From Daejeonella sp. JGW-45 (lineage in GTDB: Bacteria > Bacteroidota > Bacteroidia > Sphingobacteriales > Sphingobacteriaceae): a stretch of 64,000 bases of DNA. This document shows positions 1-8,617 of this stretch, one piece after another. The position numbers and the translations under genes were made by a program. The notes beneath the pieces are model-generated. The model searched no databases. It worked only from the letters and a program-made list of their open reading frames with translations, and was not told the origin of the DNA. Numbering within the stretch: the stretch's first letter is position 1; every line of letters begins with the position of its first letter. Location: contig NZ_JARKNC010000002.1 of the NCBI RefSeq assembly GCF_029360805.1, positions 62,001 to 126,000 of the forward strand. The letters run 5' to 3'.

Positions 1-144
1 TGGCCAGCTGGTCTTGCCCTCCATCAGGACTATAAAGGTTCCCCCTCCGGAGATGAGGAGCATGTCGAAACCGCGCAGGGCATCGACTGACAGAAGACGG
101 TTGGACTTGACAGCCCGCCCTTCAGATAGGTCTGTTTTACTCAT
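1..144 (-). CDS. NagX-like membrane acyltransferase, N-terminal fragment
   Basis: Only the first 48 codons lie in the window; the gene continues beyond base 1. It starts at an ATG at 144, 31 nt downstream of the stop of the beta-helix gene, so it is probably the next gene of the same operon. After a short polar N-terminus the motif RLLSVDALRGFDMLLISGGG begins a first membrane segment. This RxLSxDxLRGFxM signature is typical of heparan-alpha-glucosaminide N-acetyltransferase / DUF5009 membrane proteins (NagX-like), which handle amino sugars at the inner membrane in Bacteroidota. Substrate cannot be judged from this fragment. Confidence 0.72.
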   Translation of the reverse strand, partial: MSKTDLSEGRAVKSNRLLSVDALRGFDMLLISGGGTFIVLMEGKTSWP

Positions 145-175
145 AATGAATAGTATATCAGGTATGAATATACAA

Positions 176-2584
176 TTAAATTACAACCGGTTCTAATTCG
201 TGGTGTGCCTTCAGCATAGCAATAAAGGCCGGTGCGATCCTGACGCCCCTGGCCTTATAATGATTGAGAATATCGTTTCCTAAACGGGTGTTGATATGAT
301 TATAATAAACCGCTTTATTAAGCTGTAAAAAGCCGATCCTATCCAGGAGATCGGGCCGGGCCTTAGTGCCGACCCGCGGGGCCAGTACCAGGCAGTTTAT
401 AAAGCTGGTTCCCAGCTCCGCTGCCAGAAGGTAAAATGGCTTCCCAATGTCATTTACTAGTGCCTCAAACTTGCAATTGGTAAACGTAAGGGATCCCGGG
501 AGTGTTCCTGTTTCGGCACCGGTAAAACGTACCACCTTGCAATGGTCGACCGTGATCTCTGCGATACTGCCGCCGATATGCGCGGCAAAGCCGTTACAGC
601 GCGAAACTATGATCTCAGGGTACAGGGCGTGGTCGTCCTTATAAGCGGCGCCCTGTGCTTTTTTCAGCACCAGGTGCACATGCCCGGCAGACTGCGGGTC
701 GTCTTCGTTAAGTGATTCGAGCTGGATATCTTCAAGGATGATCTTGCAGTTCGACTTCACCTGTACGCCATCATATGAACCCGTCTTTGCAAGGAGGTAA
801 TTCTGCGGGTCTGGAATATTAAGAAGACGCATTCCCTGTTCCCGCCCTTCCACAACAATGTTCCGGAACTCCACGTGCGAAGGGAAAAACACGCGGCCGC
901 CATACGCTGCCTGAGAGAAGGTGGACATGCGCATTAACCAGGAAGTGCCCTTAGAATCGGGGACGGTGTTAAAATCGACCACCATATCCTCGATCTTTAC
1001 CGTAGGGCCATAGCCCACAGGATATTTATAGTCGATATCGTCTGCAGCCATGCTTAAGAGGTACGTTTCGCCACGGCCTGTAGGGGCGTGCCTGCAATTG
1101 CGTATACGGATATCCCCGTCCCACTTAGCGCCAAAATCACGGCGGAAGCTGATAAAGCTATTGCTGCGGCAGATTGTATTTTCAACGAACAGGTCGCCGC
1201 CGCCGGTCACAGTTATGCCATTGGTACCCACCTTTGAATCTTTGATATACAGGTTCCAGCAATAAAAATGAACGTCTATTCGGTTTAGCATGCATTGCTC
1301 TACCCTGAAATTCTTAAAAAGATTGGTACCGAATACACCCCAATGAACAGGGCTTCCCTCAGCTGTCACGTTACGGAAGGTCGCATTAAGCGCATAATTG
1401 CCACCGATGCCATAAGTTCCGTTCGGGACGTCTTTATCTGTACCCGGGCGGTCCTTCTCCCATGGGATAAGCGTTACATTTTCAAGCAGTACATCATACA
1501 CGTAGGAAAAGGAATAAAATCCGCTTCTGGGTGCCATGGCCACATCTGCCTTGCCTTTCTCCAGTCCCACCCACTGGTTCCTGATGACCGTCCGGCTCCG
1601 TGTAACCCTGAAGCCAATATTTACATAGCCTCCGCCCCCTGCATTTATACTTTCGCCGGAAAAATAAAAGGTGCCGCCCTCGATGATCAGGTAGCTATTG
1701 CTTCCGGGATATGCCATAATCTTTGTATAATCCTTAAAGCCCCATGCCAGATCGCCGAGGATACGACCGTGCTCCTCTACAAAGAAAAATTCCTCCCGTG
1801 CTTTCGTAGAACGCCCGCCGTAAACGGCACCGCTCCTTACCCCAATGCGGTCTTCATTATCAGTGACCACGATCAGGAAGTTTTTATAAGGAGCGAGTTC
1901 AGGAATGATAGTAACCCCCGGCTTCAATTGGTTAAGCAGGCTGGCTTTCGCAGCTCCGTCAAATTCCAGTGTAAGCGGCTCCTCGTGAGGCAGGACCAGA
2001 AAACGGTTCAGGGTCCGGGTATTGAATTTTTCATCGATGTGGAAGGCGGTATGACCCCATTGCACGCTGGTCAATATTTCAATGCCCACAGTTTCTTTGA
2101 TCCAGAAATCGCCGTGCTGGTTGATCACCGGTATATTCATCCGGTTGGCATAGGCGTGTGCGGCCTTCATCTGCACACCATCATCATTCTGGCCGTCGCC
2201 GACTGCTCCGAACATCTTATAATTTACACTGGATACGTTGAAGAGCCTGGCGCTGAGCCCGCCGCCCACTTCGATATGGCCGGTCTGCAGTTCAGGCTCC
2301 TGCTTTACGATCATGTATTCGGCGCCCCCGCCATCCCCGGGCGTATAATAACCCAGAACACGCGCCAGGGTGCCTTCCTTCAGGGAGCCGTCCTGTTTCA
2401 TCCCGGCGACGTTGTTATAGATCGTATACGAGGTCTTTTTTGGCGCAGCCGGCTCTTCCCGGGCAGCAAAAGCCGGGATTGAAGCCGCCGACATGGCGAG
2501 GCTTGCGAAGCTAAAGGCCTTGATGGCGTTTCTCCTGTTGAGGTTAAGGCTGTCGCCAGCTCCGGGATTTTGATCTTCGATCAT
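176..2584 (-). CDS. Tat-exported pectate-lyase-like beta-helix protein
   Basis: An 802-residue protein if started at the ATG at 2584; an ATG 16 codons upstream is possible, but the inner start places the twin-arginine motif (LNRRNAIKAF) nearer the N-terminus, followed by a hydrophobic stretch ending in an Ala-rich cleavage region. Around residues 120-150 the motif FGAVGDGQNDD is the classic opening of pectate-lyase-3 (right-handed beta-helix) domains, and the rest is rich in short beta-strand repeats with Asn/Val/Ile ladders. Such proteins bind or cleave polysaccharides outside the cytoplasm. No catalytic residues can be assigned. It lies third in a minus-strand cluster with an oxidoreductase, a cytochrome-c dehydrogenase and a LacI regulator, so polysaccharide or sugar-acid processing is the likely role (inference). 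Confidence 0.8.
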   Translation of the reverse strand: MIEDQNPGAGDSLNLNRRNAIKAFSFASLAMSAASIPAFAAREEPAAPKKTSYTIYNNVAGMKQDGSLKEGTLARVLGYYTPGDGGGAEYMIVKQEPELQTGHIEVGGGLSARLFNVSSVNYKMFGAVGDGQNDDGVQMKAAHAYANRMNIPVINQHGDFWIKETVGIEILTSVQWGHTAFHIDEKFNTRTLNRFLVLPHEEPLTLEFDGAAKASLLNQLKPGVTIIPELAPYKNFLIVVTDNEDRIGVRSGAVYGGRSTKAREEFFFVEEHGRILGDLAWGFKDYTKIMAYPGSNSYLIIEGGTFYFSGESINAGGGGYVNIGFRVTRSRTVIRNQWVGLEKGKADVAMAPRSGFYSFSYVYDVLLENVTLIPWEKDRPGTDKDVPNGTYGIGGNYALNATFRNVTAEGSPVHWGVFGTNLFKNFRVEQCMLNRIDVHFYCWNLYIKDSKVGTNGITVTGGGDLFVENTICRSNSFISFRRDFGAKWDGDIRIRNCRHAPTGRGETYLLSMAADDIDYKYPVGYGPTVKIEDMVVDFNTVPDSKGTSWLMRMSTFSQAAYGGRVFFPSHVEFRNIVVEGREQGMRLLNIPDPQNYLLAKTGSYDGVQVKSNCKIILEDIQLESLNEDDPQSAGHVHLVLKKAQGAAYKDDHALYPEIIVSRCNGFAAHIGGSIAEITVDHCKVVRFTGAETGTLPGSLTFTNCKFEALVNDIGKPFYLLAAELGTSFINCLVLAPRVGTKARPDLLDRIGFLQLNKAVYYNHINTRLGNDILNHYKARGVRIAPAFIAMLKAHHELEPVVI

Positions 2585-2676
2585 GATAATATTGTTAAAG
2601 CCTGTTTCAAAAAAGCCCTTACACAAATACAAGCCGGGTCAGGAGCCTTCCCTAAACTACGGCAGGCACTGCCGTT

Positions 2677-4980
2677 TTAATTGCCCAGTTCCGACGCGGT
2701 AAAGGGAGTTTTGCGGTCAGCGAATTTCTTCCTGATGGCCATCACTTCCTCCCTGCTGATCTTTTCAGCGTCATTGCTCCATGATTTGCGAAGAAAGCTC
2801 GACAGCTGTGCGATATCCTCATCCACAATATCCTTATTGCTCCCGATGCCGGGCATATCACCATTAATTTCCGGCGCCTGGTACAATTTACCGTTCACTG
2901 TTACCGGCCCGGTCAGTCCGTGAAGAATAATCGCGATCAGCCTCGTTTTATCGCCCGTAACCCATTCCGACTTATTCAGTGGCGGGGCCAGTGAACGAAC
3001 GCCATTTCCGTCAGCTCCATGACAAGGCTGGCAGGTAGTACGGAACAGGTTAGCACCTCTTGGGAACTGCTTGCGCAGCAGGTTTGCATCCGCATTGGCA
3101 GCATTACTCTTTATATCGTCTATAACCTTCCTGACCTGCTTATAGACCGGAAGATTGGTGTTGTGCTTAAGAGCTATAGCCTGATCTAAGAACAGCGATT
3201 CGCGGCCCTTTAGATTGCTGATCACAGCGTCGGCAACAAATTGATTTGATGGGTATTTGTCAGCCAATCCAAGGAGGATATTGCTTGCTGCGGCCTGGTC
3301 AAAGGCCTGAATGGTACGCACCTGGAATGCGACATACGGCGCGGTCAGCGTGTCGGCCTGCTTCGCCATTTTCTGTAAAACCGGAAGGTATTGCATGTAG
3401 GTATTTGAATTGACCACAGACGGGAAAGTACTCAGCGCCTGCGCCTTGATATTCCAGTCACTATGGTCCAGCATCGCCAGAACTTCCTCTGCGCGGAGCA
3501 GTCCCAGCCCCTCAAGGGTCCACAATGCATGAATGCTTGCCAGGCTTCCTGCAGAGTCTTTAACAATTGCCCGCAGCTGGGCAGCTGTATTTGTATGCTT
3601 GCCATCGATCAGCATCTGCTGCGCTTTATCACGCATCCAGCCGTTGGGGCTGCTGAGTAAGCCAACCAGCTTTTGCGGATCAGAAGGAATTGCCGTTTGC
3701 CGCGACGAGGCCCCTTTTGGAACGATCTTATAAATGCGGCCGCAGTTCACAAATTCCTCCAGGTTGCGCTTTTTGATCTCGCCCTTTAAATAATCGGTAA
3801 GAAAAGACTTATGCTGAATGATACCACGATACATATCCAGTATGTAAAGAGCGCCGTCAGGACCATTATAAAGGCTCACCGGGCGGAAGCGCTCATCCAT
3901 ACTCACCAGGAATTCCCTGCCTTCATAAGCCTGCTGACCTGATGTATAAAAGCCATTAGTTTTCAGCACATTGCGCTTAATCAGATTAGCTGCCGGTTCA
4001 GCAACAAAAACGTTGTTATAGTAGCTTTTCCCAAAGAGGTCGCTGCGGTACAGGGCCGGACCGCAGGCAGCGGTAAAGCTAGCGAGCTTCTTATTCGCGT
4101 CCAGCACATTATCCTTGTACCCGCGGTTCACACCCGGCGTGGGCCTGCCCGGGTAAACCCGGTTATCAGAAATGATCCTTTCATTAAAGCCCCTCACACG
4201 CTGCATATTGGCGTTGAAAGCACCGAGGCCCGGCAGAAAGTAGTCGCCAAGCAGGTTCTGCGAGTTATTATTGTAGAACAGCCTCCCCTGGTCGTCCTGC
4301 GTGATACCCCACTGCCCCCGTAAATGCGTGCGCTCCGTGATCCACTTATCGCCAGCCTTGCGGTAGCGCTTTTCAGAACCTCCGCTGTAGATCCAGTTGT
4401 CCATCGCACGGAACAAGCCATTGGCCTGGGCTTCTACATTGCCTCCCTCAGTATAAGCTTCGTCAATAAGCACCTTCTTACCCGGCTTATCGTTATTGAT
4501 CTCGATATACCATAAGCGCGGCGGCTCTGCCACCAGGATACCGTTCTCTATCAGGCAAATAGCCCGCGGTAATACCAGAGAGTCCAGAAATACCTTCCCG
4601 CGTTCGACCTTCCCATCCATATTCCTGTCTTCCAGGATGACAATCTTGCCGTTCCGGTCGTTTTCTTCGGTACCGTCGATATTGGTCATGTAGCCATCCA
4701 TCTCCACAACCCACATCCTGCCCCTGTTATCGAAATTCATTGCAACCGGGGTGCTGACCTGCGGCTCCGATGCAACCAACTTTACCTCGAAGCCATCCTC
4801 AACAATCATTTTGTTCAATGATTCCTGCGGGGAAACAAGCGGCGCTATGTCAAAATTCTCGTTTGCAGGATCTGGTTTAACATAAGCCTGATCCGCCACG
4901 GAACCCTTGCGGGGACGACAGCTGATCAGCAGACATGCAGATAATAATAAGAAGGAAAAAACTCTATTCATTTTGTGCAA
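2677..4980 (-). CDS. Lipoprotein PVC-type dehydrogenase with HEAT-like repeats and C-terminal cytochrome c
   Basis: 767 residues. The N-terminus has two possible lipoboxes (LSAC at residues 13-16, LISC at 18-21), so it is a predicted periplasm-facing lipoprotein. Residues about 50-420 resemble the 'putative membrane-bound dehydrogenase' beta-propeller domain (opening IVEDGFEVKLVASEP, then FDNRGRMWVVEMDGY). Residues about 430-620 are helical, HEAT-like. The C-terminus is a monohaem cytochrome c with CQPCH at 650-654 and a candidate Met ligand in the GDMPGIG segment. The family occurs in Planctomycetes, Verrucomicrobia and Bacteroidota, commonly next to Gfo/Idh/MocA oxidoreductases as here. Probable role: periplasmic oxidation of a sugar-like substrate with electrons passed to the haem. 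Substrate unknown. Confidence 0.85.
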   Translation of the reverse strand: MHKMNRVFSFLLLSACLLISCRPRKGSVADQAYVKPDPANENFDIAPLVSPQESLNKMIVEDGFEVKLVASEPQVSTPVAMNFDNRGRMWVVEMDGYMTNIDGTEENDRNGKIVILEDRNMDGKVERGKVFLDSLVLPRAICLIENGILVAEPPRLWYIEINNDKPGKKVLIDEAYTEGGNVEAQANGLFRAMDNWIYSGGSEKRYRKAGDKWITERTHLRGQWGITQDDQGRLFYNNNSQNLLGDYFLPGLGAFNANMQRVRGFNERIISDNRVYPGRPTPGVNRGYKDNVLDANKKLASFTAACGPALYRSDLFGKSYYNNVFVAEPAANLIKRNVLKTNGFYTSGQQAYEGREFLVSMDERFRPVSLYNGPDGALYILDMYRGIIQHKSFLTDYLKGEIKKRNLEEFVNCGRIYKIVPKGASSRQTAIPSDPQKLVGLLSSPNGWMRDKAQQMLIDGKHTNTAAQLRAIVKDSAGSLASIHALWTLEGLGLLRAEEVLAMLDHSDWNIKAQALSTFPSVVNSNTYMQYLPVLQKMAKQADTLTAPYVAFQVRTIQAFDQAAASNILLGLADKYPSNQFVADAVISNLKGRESLFLDQAIALKHNTNLPVYKQVRKVIDDIKSNAANADANLLRKQFPRGANLFRTTCQPCHGADGNGVRSLAPPLNKSEWVTGDKTRLIAIILHGLTGPVTVNGKLYQAPEINGDMPGIGSNKDIVDEDIAQLSSFLRKSWSNDAEKISREEVMAIRKKFADRKTPFTASELGN

Positions 4981-5029
4981 GATATCAGCACTGGCTGATG
5001 ATTTATTTAGTGAATTGATTATTAAGACC

Positions 5030-6421
5030 CTAAACTTTGAGCTCCCAGCCTGGCTGGTACTCCCGGGTCCATAATTTCATTGCCTTCTTATCATTAAGGA
5101 TACGGCCATTTTCAGGATTGATATTCAGCACACGGCCTGAACGCAGCGCTATATTTCCCAACTGCATCAACAGGGTACTCTTATGTCCCTCAGCTATCTC
5201 TGAGTTTAGCTTTGCCCCGGTACGGATGCCGTCAAAGAAATTGCGGATGTGTATGGCATCCAGCTTTTGCGAGGGTGTCGACAGGCTGCGGACATCGTTC
5301 TCAACCGCTTCGCCTTTTACATGGCGCAGTAATTTCCCGGTGATATCAAATACTTTATACGAGGTACTGTCGCCGATAAGTACAGAGCCTTTTTCACCGT
5401 GGAACATCACCCCCGCGCCTGCCCCTTCTATTGGCTGGCGGTTGGCACTCCGTCCTTCCCAGCTGATCATCGTATTATTGCCGAATTCCATATTCATGAT
5501 CTGTGTGTCCGGGGTTTCCCAATCGTCGGTAAAGTGATACCGCCCGCCGGAAGAACTTACCCTGACGGGGAAATCAACTCCCAGACCCCAGCGGGCCAGG
5601 TCCACTGTATGCGTTCCGTTATTAGGGCCCTCACCGGTGCCCCAGTTCCACATCCAATGCCAGTTATAGTGAATCAGGTTATCCTTATAAGGGCGGCGAG
5701 GTGCAGGTCCCTGCCATAACTCATAGTCGAGCCATGAAGGCACCTCTACAATCTTACCCACTCCTATCGGAGCGCGGTTATTTGTATACCAGGCTTTGGC
5801 CATGTAAGGTTTGCCTATAACACCATTTCTAATTTCTGCTATGGCACCTACAGAATTGGGCCAGGAGCGTCGCTGGTTTCCCATCTGGATCAGCTTATTG
5901 TATTTCCGGGAAGCCTCAACCACCATTTCCCCTTCCCGCGGACTGTGGCTAGCCGGCTTTTCCAGGTAGACATGCTTTCCGGCCTGAACTCCCAAGATAG
6001 CCGCTGTTGCATGCCAGTGATCCGGCGCGGCAACCATCAGGATATCCAGGTCCTTATCTTCGAGAGCCTTACGGAAGTCGGGCGCTTCTTTTGGCGCTTT
6101 GCTCTGTATTTTTCCTACCTCCGCCGTAAACTTGTCCGCGGCCCGCTTATCAACCTCACAGGTATATAATACTTCACAATCAGGCTGGTTGGCAAAATTC
6201 GTTCCCACGGCAAAGCCGCGGGCATTAACACCCATACAAGCTACCGTGAGCCGCTCGTTCGAGCCTATAATGCGTGAATAGCTTTTAGCGCTGAATCCTG
6301 GCAGAATACCGCCCGGCTGATCTTTAGTTAATCCTAAAAGCTCTACAGGCCCGAGCAAACTAACACCGGCACCGGCGAGGGCCGCAGATCTTATAAAGTC
6401 TCTTCTTTTATACTTTTCCAT
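5030..6421 (-). CDS. Tat-exported Gfo/Idh/MocA family oxidoreductase
   Basis: 463 residues. The N-terminus carries a twin-arginine signal (KRRDFIRSAAL) with a short hydrophobic core. A Rossmann segment follows (LTVACMGVNARGFA), then the EKPASHSPREGE motif in which the Lys of EKP is the usual catalytic residue in this NAD(P)-dependent family. The C-terminal half is the alpha/beta substrate domain with Trp-rich WHWMWNWGTGEGPNNG. Secreted members of this family in Bacteroidota act on sugars or cyclitols in the periplasm. It is the first structural gene after the lacI-type regulator, 49 nt upstream of the cytochrome dehydrogenase gene, and has its own candidate promoter at 6492-6516. Confidence 0.9.
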   Translation of the reverse strand: MEKYKRRDFIRSAALAGAGVSLLGPVELLGLTKDQPGGILPGFSAKSYSRIIGSNERLTVACMGVNARGFAVGTNFANQPDCEVLYTCEVDKRAADKFTAEVGKIQSKAPKEAPDFRKALEDKDLDILMVAAPDHWHATAAILGVQAGKHVYLEKPASHSPREGEMVVEASRKYNKLIQMGNQRRSWPNSVGAIAEIRNGVIGKPYMAKAWYTNNRAPIGVGKIVEVPSWLDYELWQGPAPRRPYKDNLIHYNWHWMWNWGTGEGPNNGTHTVDLARWGLGVDFPVRVSSSGGRYHFTDDWETPDTQIMNMEFGNNTMISWEGRSANRQPIEGAGAGVMFHGEKGSVLIGDSTSYKVFDITGKLLRHVKGEAVENDVRSLSTPSQKLDAIHIRNFFDGIRTGAKLNSEIAEGHKSTLLMQLGNIALRSGRVLNINPENGRILNDKKAMKLWTREYQPGWELKV

Positions 6422-6491
6422 GAACCTCGTTTATATTATTTAGCAATTATGACGGTTGCGCACCCGAAACTATGTAAAATATTCACGTATC

Positions 6492-6516
6492 CAAATTTAC
6501 GCGGTTATAAAACGCG
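6492..6516 (-). promoter_or_regulatory. Candidate promoter/operator of the oxidoreductase cluster
   Basis: Reading the minus strand, TAAATTTG at 6499-6492 matches the Bacteroidota -7 box TAnnTTTG. Immediately upstream, in the -7/-33 spacer (6500-6516), two CGCG blocks flank a TTTATAA core, a near-palindrome of LacI-operator size. No TTG is seen at the expected -33 position. Binding by the adjacent LacI-type regulator is inference. Confidence 0.4.
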
Positions 6517-6553
6517 CAGGTACAGGAAATTGTGACAAAGCCGGGGCGCGCTG

Positions 6554-7609
6554 TTAATTCTTATAGAACTTATAGTTCTCCCTGGTGATAATATCGATGG
6601 GCATAAACTGGATCTTTTCCGGCTGGGCGAAATTAACCAGGGTTTGATACAGCTGCATAATTCCTTTATAGGCTCCCTCCTGCGGTTTTTGACAGATCAG
6701 GAAATGTATAATATCCATTTCCAAATATTTAATATTCTGCTCCAGCAGATCATAACCGATCAGCATGACATTCTCTATCCCTGCCTCTTTAAAGTAGCGC
6801 GCAACAAATGAAACCCGGGAATTAGTCACGAAAACAACCCGGATATTTTCCTTCAGTACCCCGGAAAGCATTTTCCTGATCGAGGGATAGTCAGTTTTTG
6901 TCATATCCCTCTTTATTATGTTATTGGTCTTTTTATTATCTTTTAAATATGCACGGAATCCATCCTCTTTCCTGAGTAAGTGATGATGATTGCTCATTTC
7001 CCGCGAAATATTGAGGATCAGTATATCATCCCCGGGGCGAACGAGAAAACTAATCAGATGTGCGGCCAGATAACCGCTCTGGAACAGATCCGGGCCTATA
7101 TATGACAGGCTTTGATTATCGGGAATATCTGAGTTGATGAAAACGTAAGGGATATTCAGGCTGTCGCATGCTTTTACAAATGTGACCGATTCCTGGATGA
7201 ACGAGGGCGCGAGCAATACCCCATTATAATTACCCTTCAGTATCCGGTCAGCGCTTAGCACGAAGGATTGGGTGTCACTAAGATCAAAAAAGAACTTGTC
7301 GAGTTTAATTCCATACTTGGCTATAGTCTGTTCTGCTTCCTGGATGCCGTTCAAAGGCGCGGCCCAAAAGCTCGTTTCATCAGAGACCCTGGGAATGAGG
7401 GACGCGAAACGCATCGGTTTTAATGTTGCCAGCCTGCGGGCGTATATGTTAGGCTGGTAATTAACCTCCTTCAATATTTCCAGGATCTTCTCCCGGGTTT
7501 TTTTTGCTACACCCGTTCTGTTATGAATCACACGATCGACCGTAGCCATAGAAACATTAGCCTTGATGGCTACTTCCTTGATTCCAAATATCTGGGTATT
7601 CGCGTCCAT
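6554..7609 (-). CDS. LacI-family transcriptional regulator
   Basis: 351 residues. An N-terminal helix-turn-helix (residues about 9-32, IKEVAIKANVSMATVDRVIH) is followed by the hinge region NYQPNIYARRLA, both typical of LacI/PurR proteins. The remainder is a periplasmic-binding-protein-like effector domain (Peripla_BP_4 type) with motifs such as GYDLLEQN near residue 270. It is the promoter-proximal gene of the minus-strand cluster, with 132 nt to the next gene. It probably represses the oxidoreductase/dehydrogenase/beta-helix genes and responds to a sugar or derivative; the ligand is unknown. Confidence 0.92.
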   Translation of the reverse strand: MDANTQIFGIKEVAIKANVSMATVDRVIHNRTGVAKKTREKILEILKEVNYQPNIYARRLATLKPMRFASLIPRVSDETSFWAAPLNGIQEAEQTIAKYGIKLDKFFFDLSDTQSFVLSADRILKGNYNGVLLAPSFIQESVTFVKACDSLNIPYVFINSDIPDNQSLSYIGPDLFQSGYLAAHLISFLVRPGDDILILNISREMSNHHHLLRKEDGFRAYLKDNKKTNNIIKRDMTKTDYPSIRKMLSGVLKENIRVVFVTNSRVSFVARYFKEAGIENVMLIGYDLLEQNIKYLEMDIIHFLICQKPQEGAYKGIMQLYQTLVNFAQPEKIQFMPIDIITRENYKFYKN

Positions 7610-7619
7610 ACTGATCAGT

Positions 7620-7631
7620 TTGCGATTGCAA
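7620..7631 (-). promoter_or_regulatory. Candidate autoregulatory operator of the lacI-type gene
   Basis: TTGC-GATT-GCAA is an inverted repeat ten bases upstream of the regulator's start codon. LacI proteins often bind such short palindromes and autoregulate. Only one copy is seen, and it differs from the CGCG element at 6500-6516, so this is weak. Confidence 0.25.
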
Positions 7632-7683
7632 TATAATTAATCTGTTAAAATTATTTCAGGTTTCGAATGGCTGGAGTGGCCGA

Positions 7684-7716
7684 ATAAAAAAGGGCCGAAT
7701 ACAAGTATTCGACCCT
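7684..7716 (-). terminator. Orphan intrinsic terminator / dispersed palindrome
   Basis: On the minus strand a 12-bp stem (AGGGTCGAATAC with GTATTCGGCCCT, one G-U pair) is followed directly by six T. It would end minus-strand transcripts about 75 nt upstream of the lacI-type gene, yet no minus-strand gene lies upstream of it. Its shape also resembles REP-like dispersed palindromes. Confidence 0.6.
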
Positions 7717-7728
7717 ACATCTACCTAT

Positions 7729-7754
7729 GAAAAACATGCCCTTGGAGGGCATGT
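7729..7754 (-). terminator. Second orphan hairpin with T-run
   Basis: ACATGCCC and GGGCATGT form an 8-bp stem with a 5-nt loop at 7734-7754. On the minus strand it is followed by TTTTT. It lies 18 nt upstream of the first orphan terminator, giving two in tandem with no gene before them between 7755 and 7937. Confidence 0.5.
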
Positions 7755-7937
7755 ATATATATTCAAACGATATGCCAGAGCAAAAAACTTGCAAATAGTT
7801 ATGGATTTGGCCTTATGTTAGCAATAGAATTCCCGATTTGTGGATTAAATACCCCAATGAGAGTTAAAATTTCTACAGCTGGTTAAATCTTATAAAACAA
7901 CCTATCCTGCTAATGGTTATCATTGAAATATTTTACT

Positions 7938-8462
7938 ATGGAAAACGCAGAAGACCACCTTAAGAACCTGGATGGTGCTGAGGCTAAAGCAAAGCTTAAA
8001 GAACTAGTGGAAAGGGCCGAGAATTGTTTTTTCTGCTCGGGTATAAAAACAGGATTGCCATTTTCAACACGGCCAATGTCTGAACAGCTGGTTGACGATA
8101 ACGGAGGCATCTGGTTCCTGAGCCGCAAGGACAGCGCGAAGAACGCAGAAATAGCGCAGGATCCTCTCGTGCAGCTCCTGTTCCAGGCCGATAAACACTC
8201 CGGGTTCGTCAGCATTTACGGGATTGCGCAGATCATTGACGATCAGCAAAAAATAGACGAGCTGTGGCAGCCTATGTTCAAAGTCTGGTTCGAAAAAGGC
8301 AAGAATGACCCGATGATCAGCCTGATAAAGGTAGACCCTACGCAAGGCTATTACTGGGATACCAAGCATGGGAAAGCTGTCGCATTTCTTAAAATAGCGG
8401 CCTCGTTAATCACTGGGAAGGCAATGGATGACAGTATTGAGGGAAAACTAAGTATCAGCTGA
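7938..8462 (+). CDS. Pyridoxamine 5'-phosphate oxidase-like general stress protein
   Basis: 174 residues from the ATG at 7938; a TTG five codons upstream is in frame but less likely. The fold signature is that of general-stress-protein-26-like flavin/pyridoxal-binding split barrels: PFSTRPMSEQLVDDNGGIWFLSRKDSAKNAEIAQDP, with the Arg of TRPM and the WFLS strand in the usual places (quoted here as separate motifs of one segment near residues 42-78). These small proteins bind FMN or F420-like cofactors and are stress-associated. It is monocistronic, with a strong terminator directly after the stop. The physiological substrate is unknown. Confidence 0.85.
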   Translation: MENAEDHLKNLDGAEAKAKLKELVERAENCFFCSGIKTGLPFSTRPMSEQLVDDNGGIWFLSRKDSAKNAEIAQDPLVQLLFQADKHSGFVSIYGIAQIIDDQQKIDELWQPMFKVWFEKGKNDPMISLIKVDPTQGYYWDTKHGKAVAFLKIAASLITGKAMDDSIEGKLSIS

Positions 8463-8472
8463 GCGCTAAACG

Positions 8473-8499
8473 AAAAGAGGCTGTCTCAGCCTCTTTTTT
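8473..8499 (+). terminator. Intrinsic terminator
   Basis: GAGGCTG and CAGCCTC form a 7-bp stem with loop TCT, extended by A/T pairing and ended by TTTTTT. It lies 10 nt after the stop of the stress-protein gene. Confidence 0.9.
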
Positions 8500-8617
8500 A
8501 TTTCTAAGGAAGAAACTACCGCGCAGCTCCAGTTGCGAACGAAGTGCTTCACCAACGGTTTGGGCACTCTGTGGCAACTTTCTTAACCTGTTTCCAATGC
8601 CCTGGCTATGTGACTGC

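Noticed and set aside
1295-2482. 395-codon open frame on the plus strand
   Set aside because: It is antisense to the beta-helix gene, which has a Tat signal and recognisable domain motifs. The translation of the antisense frame shows no domain or signal and follows from codon bias of the real gene.
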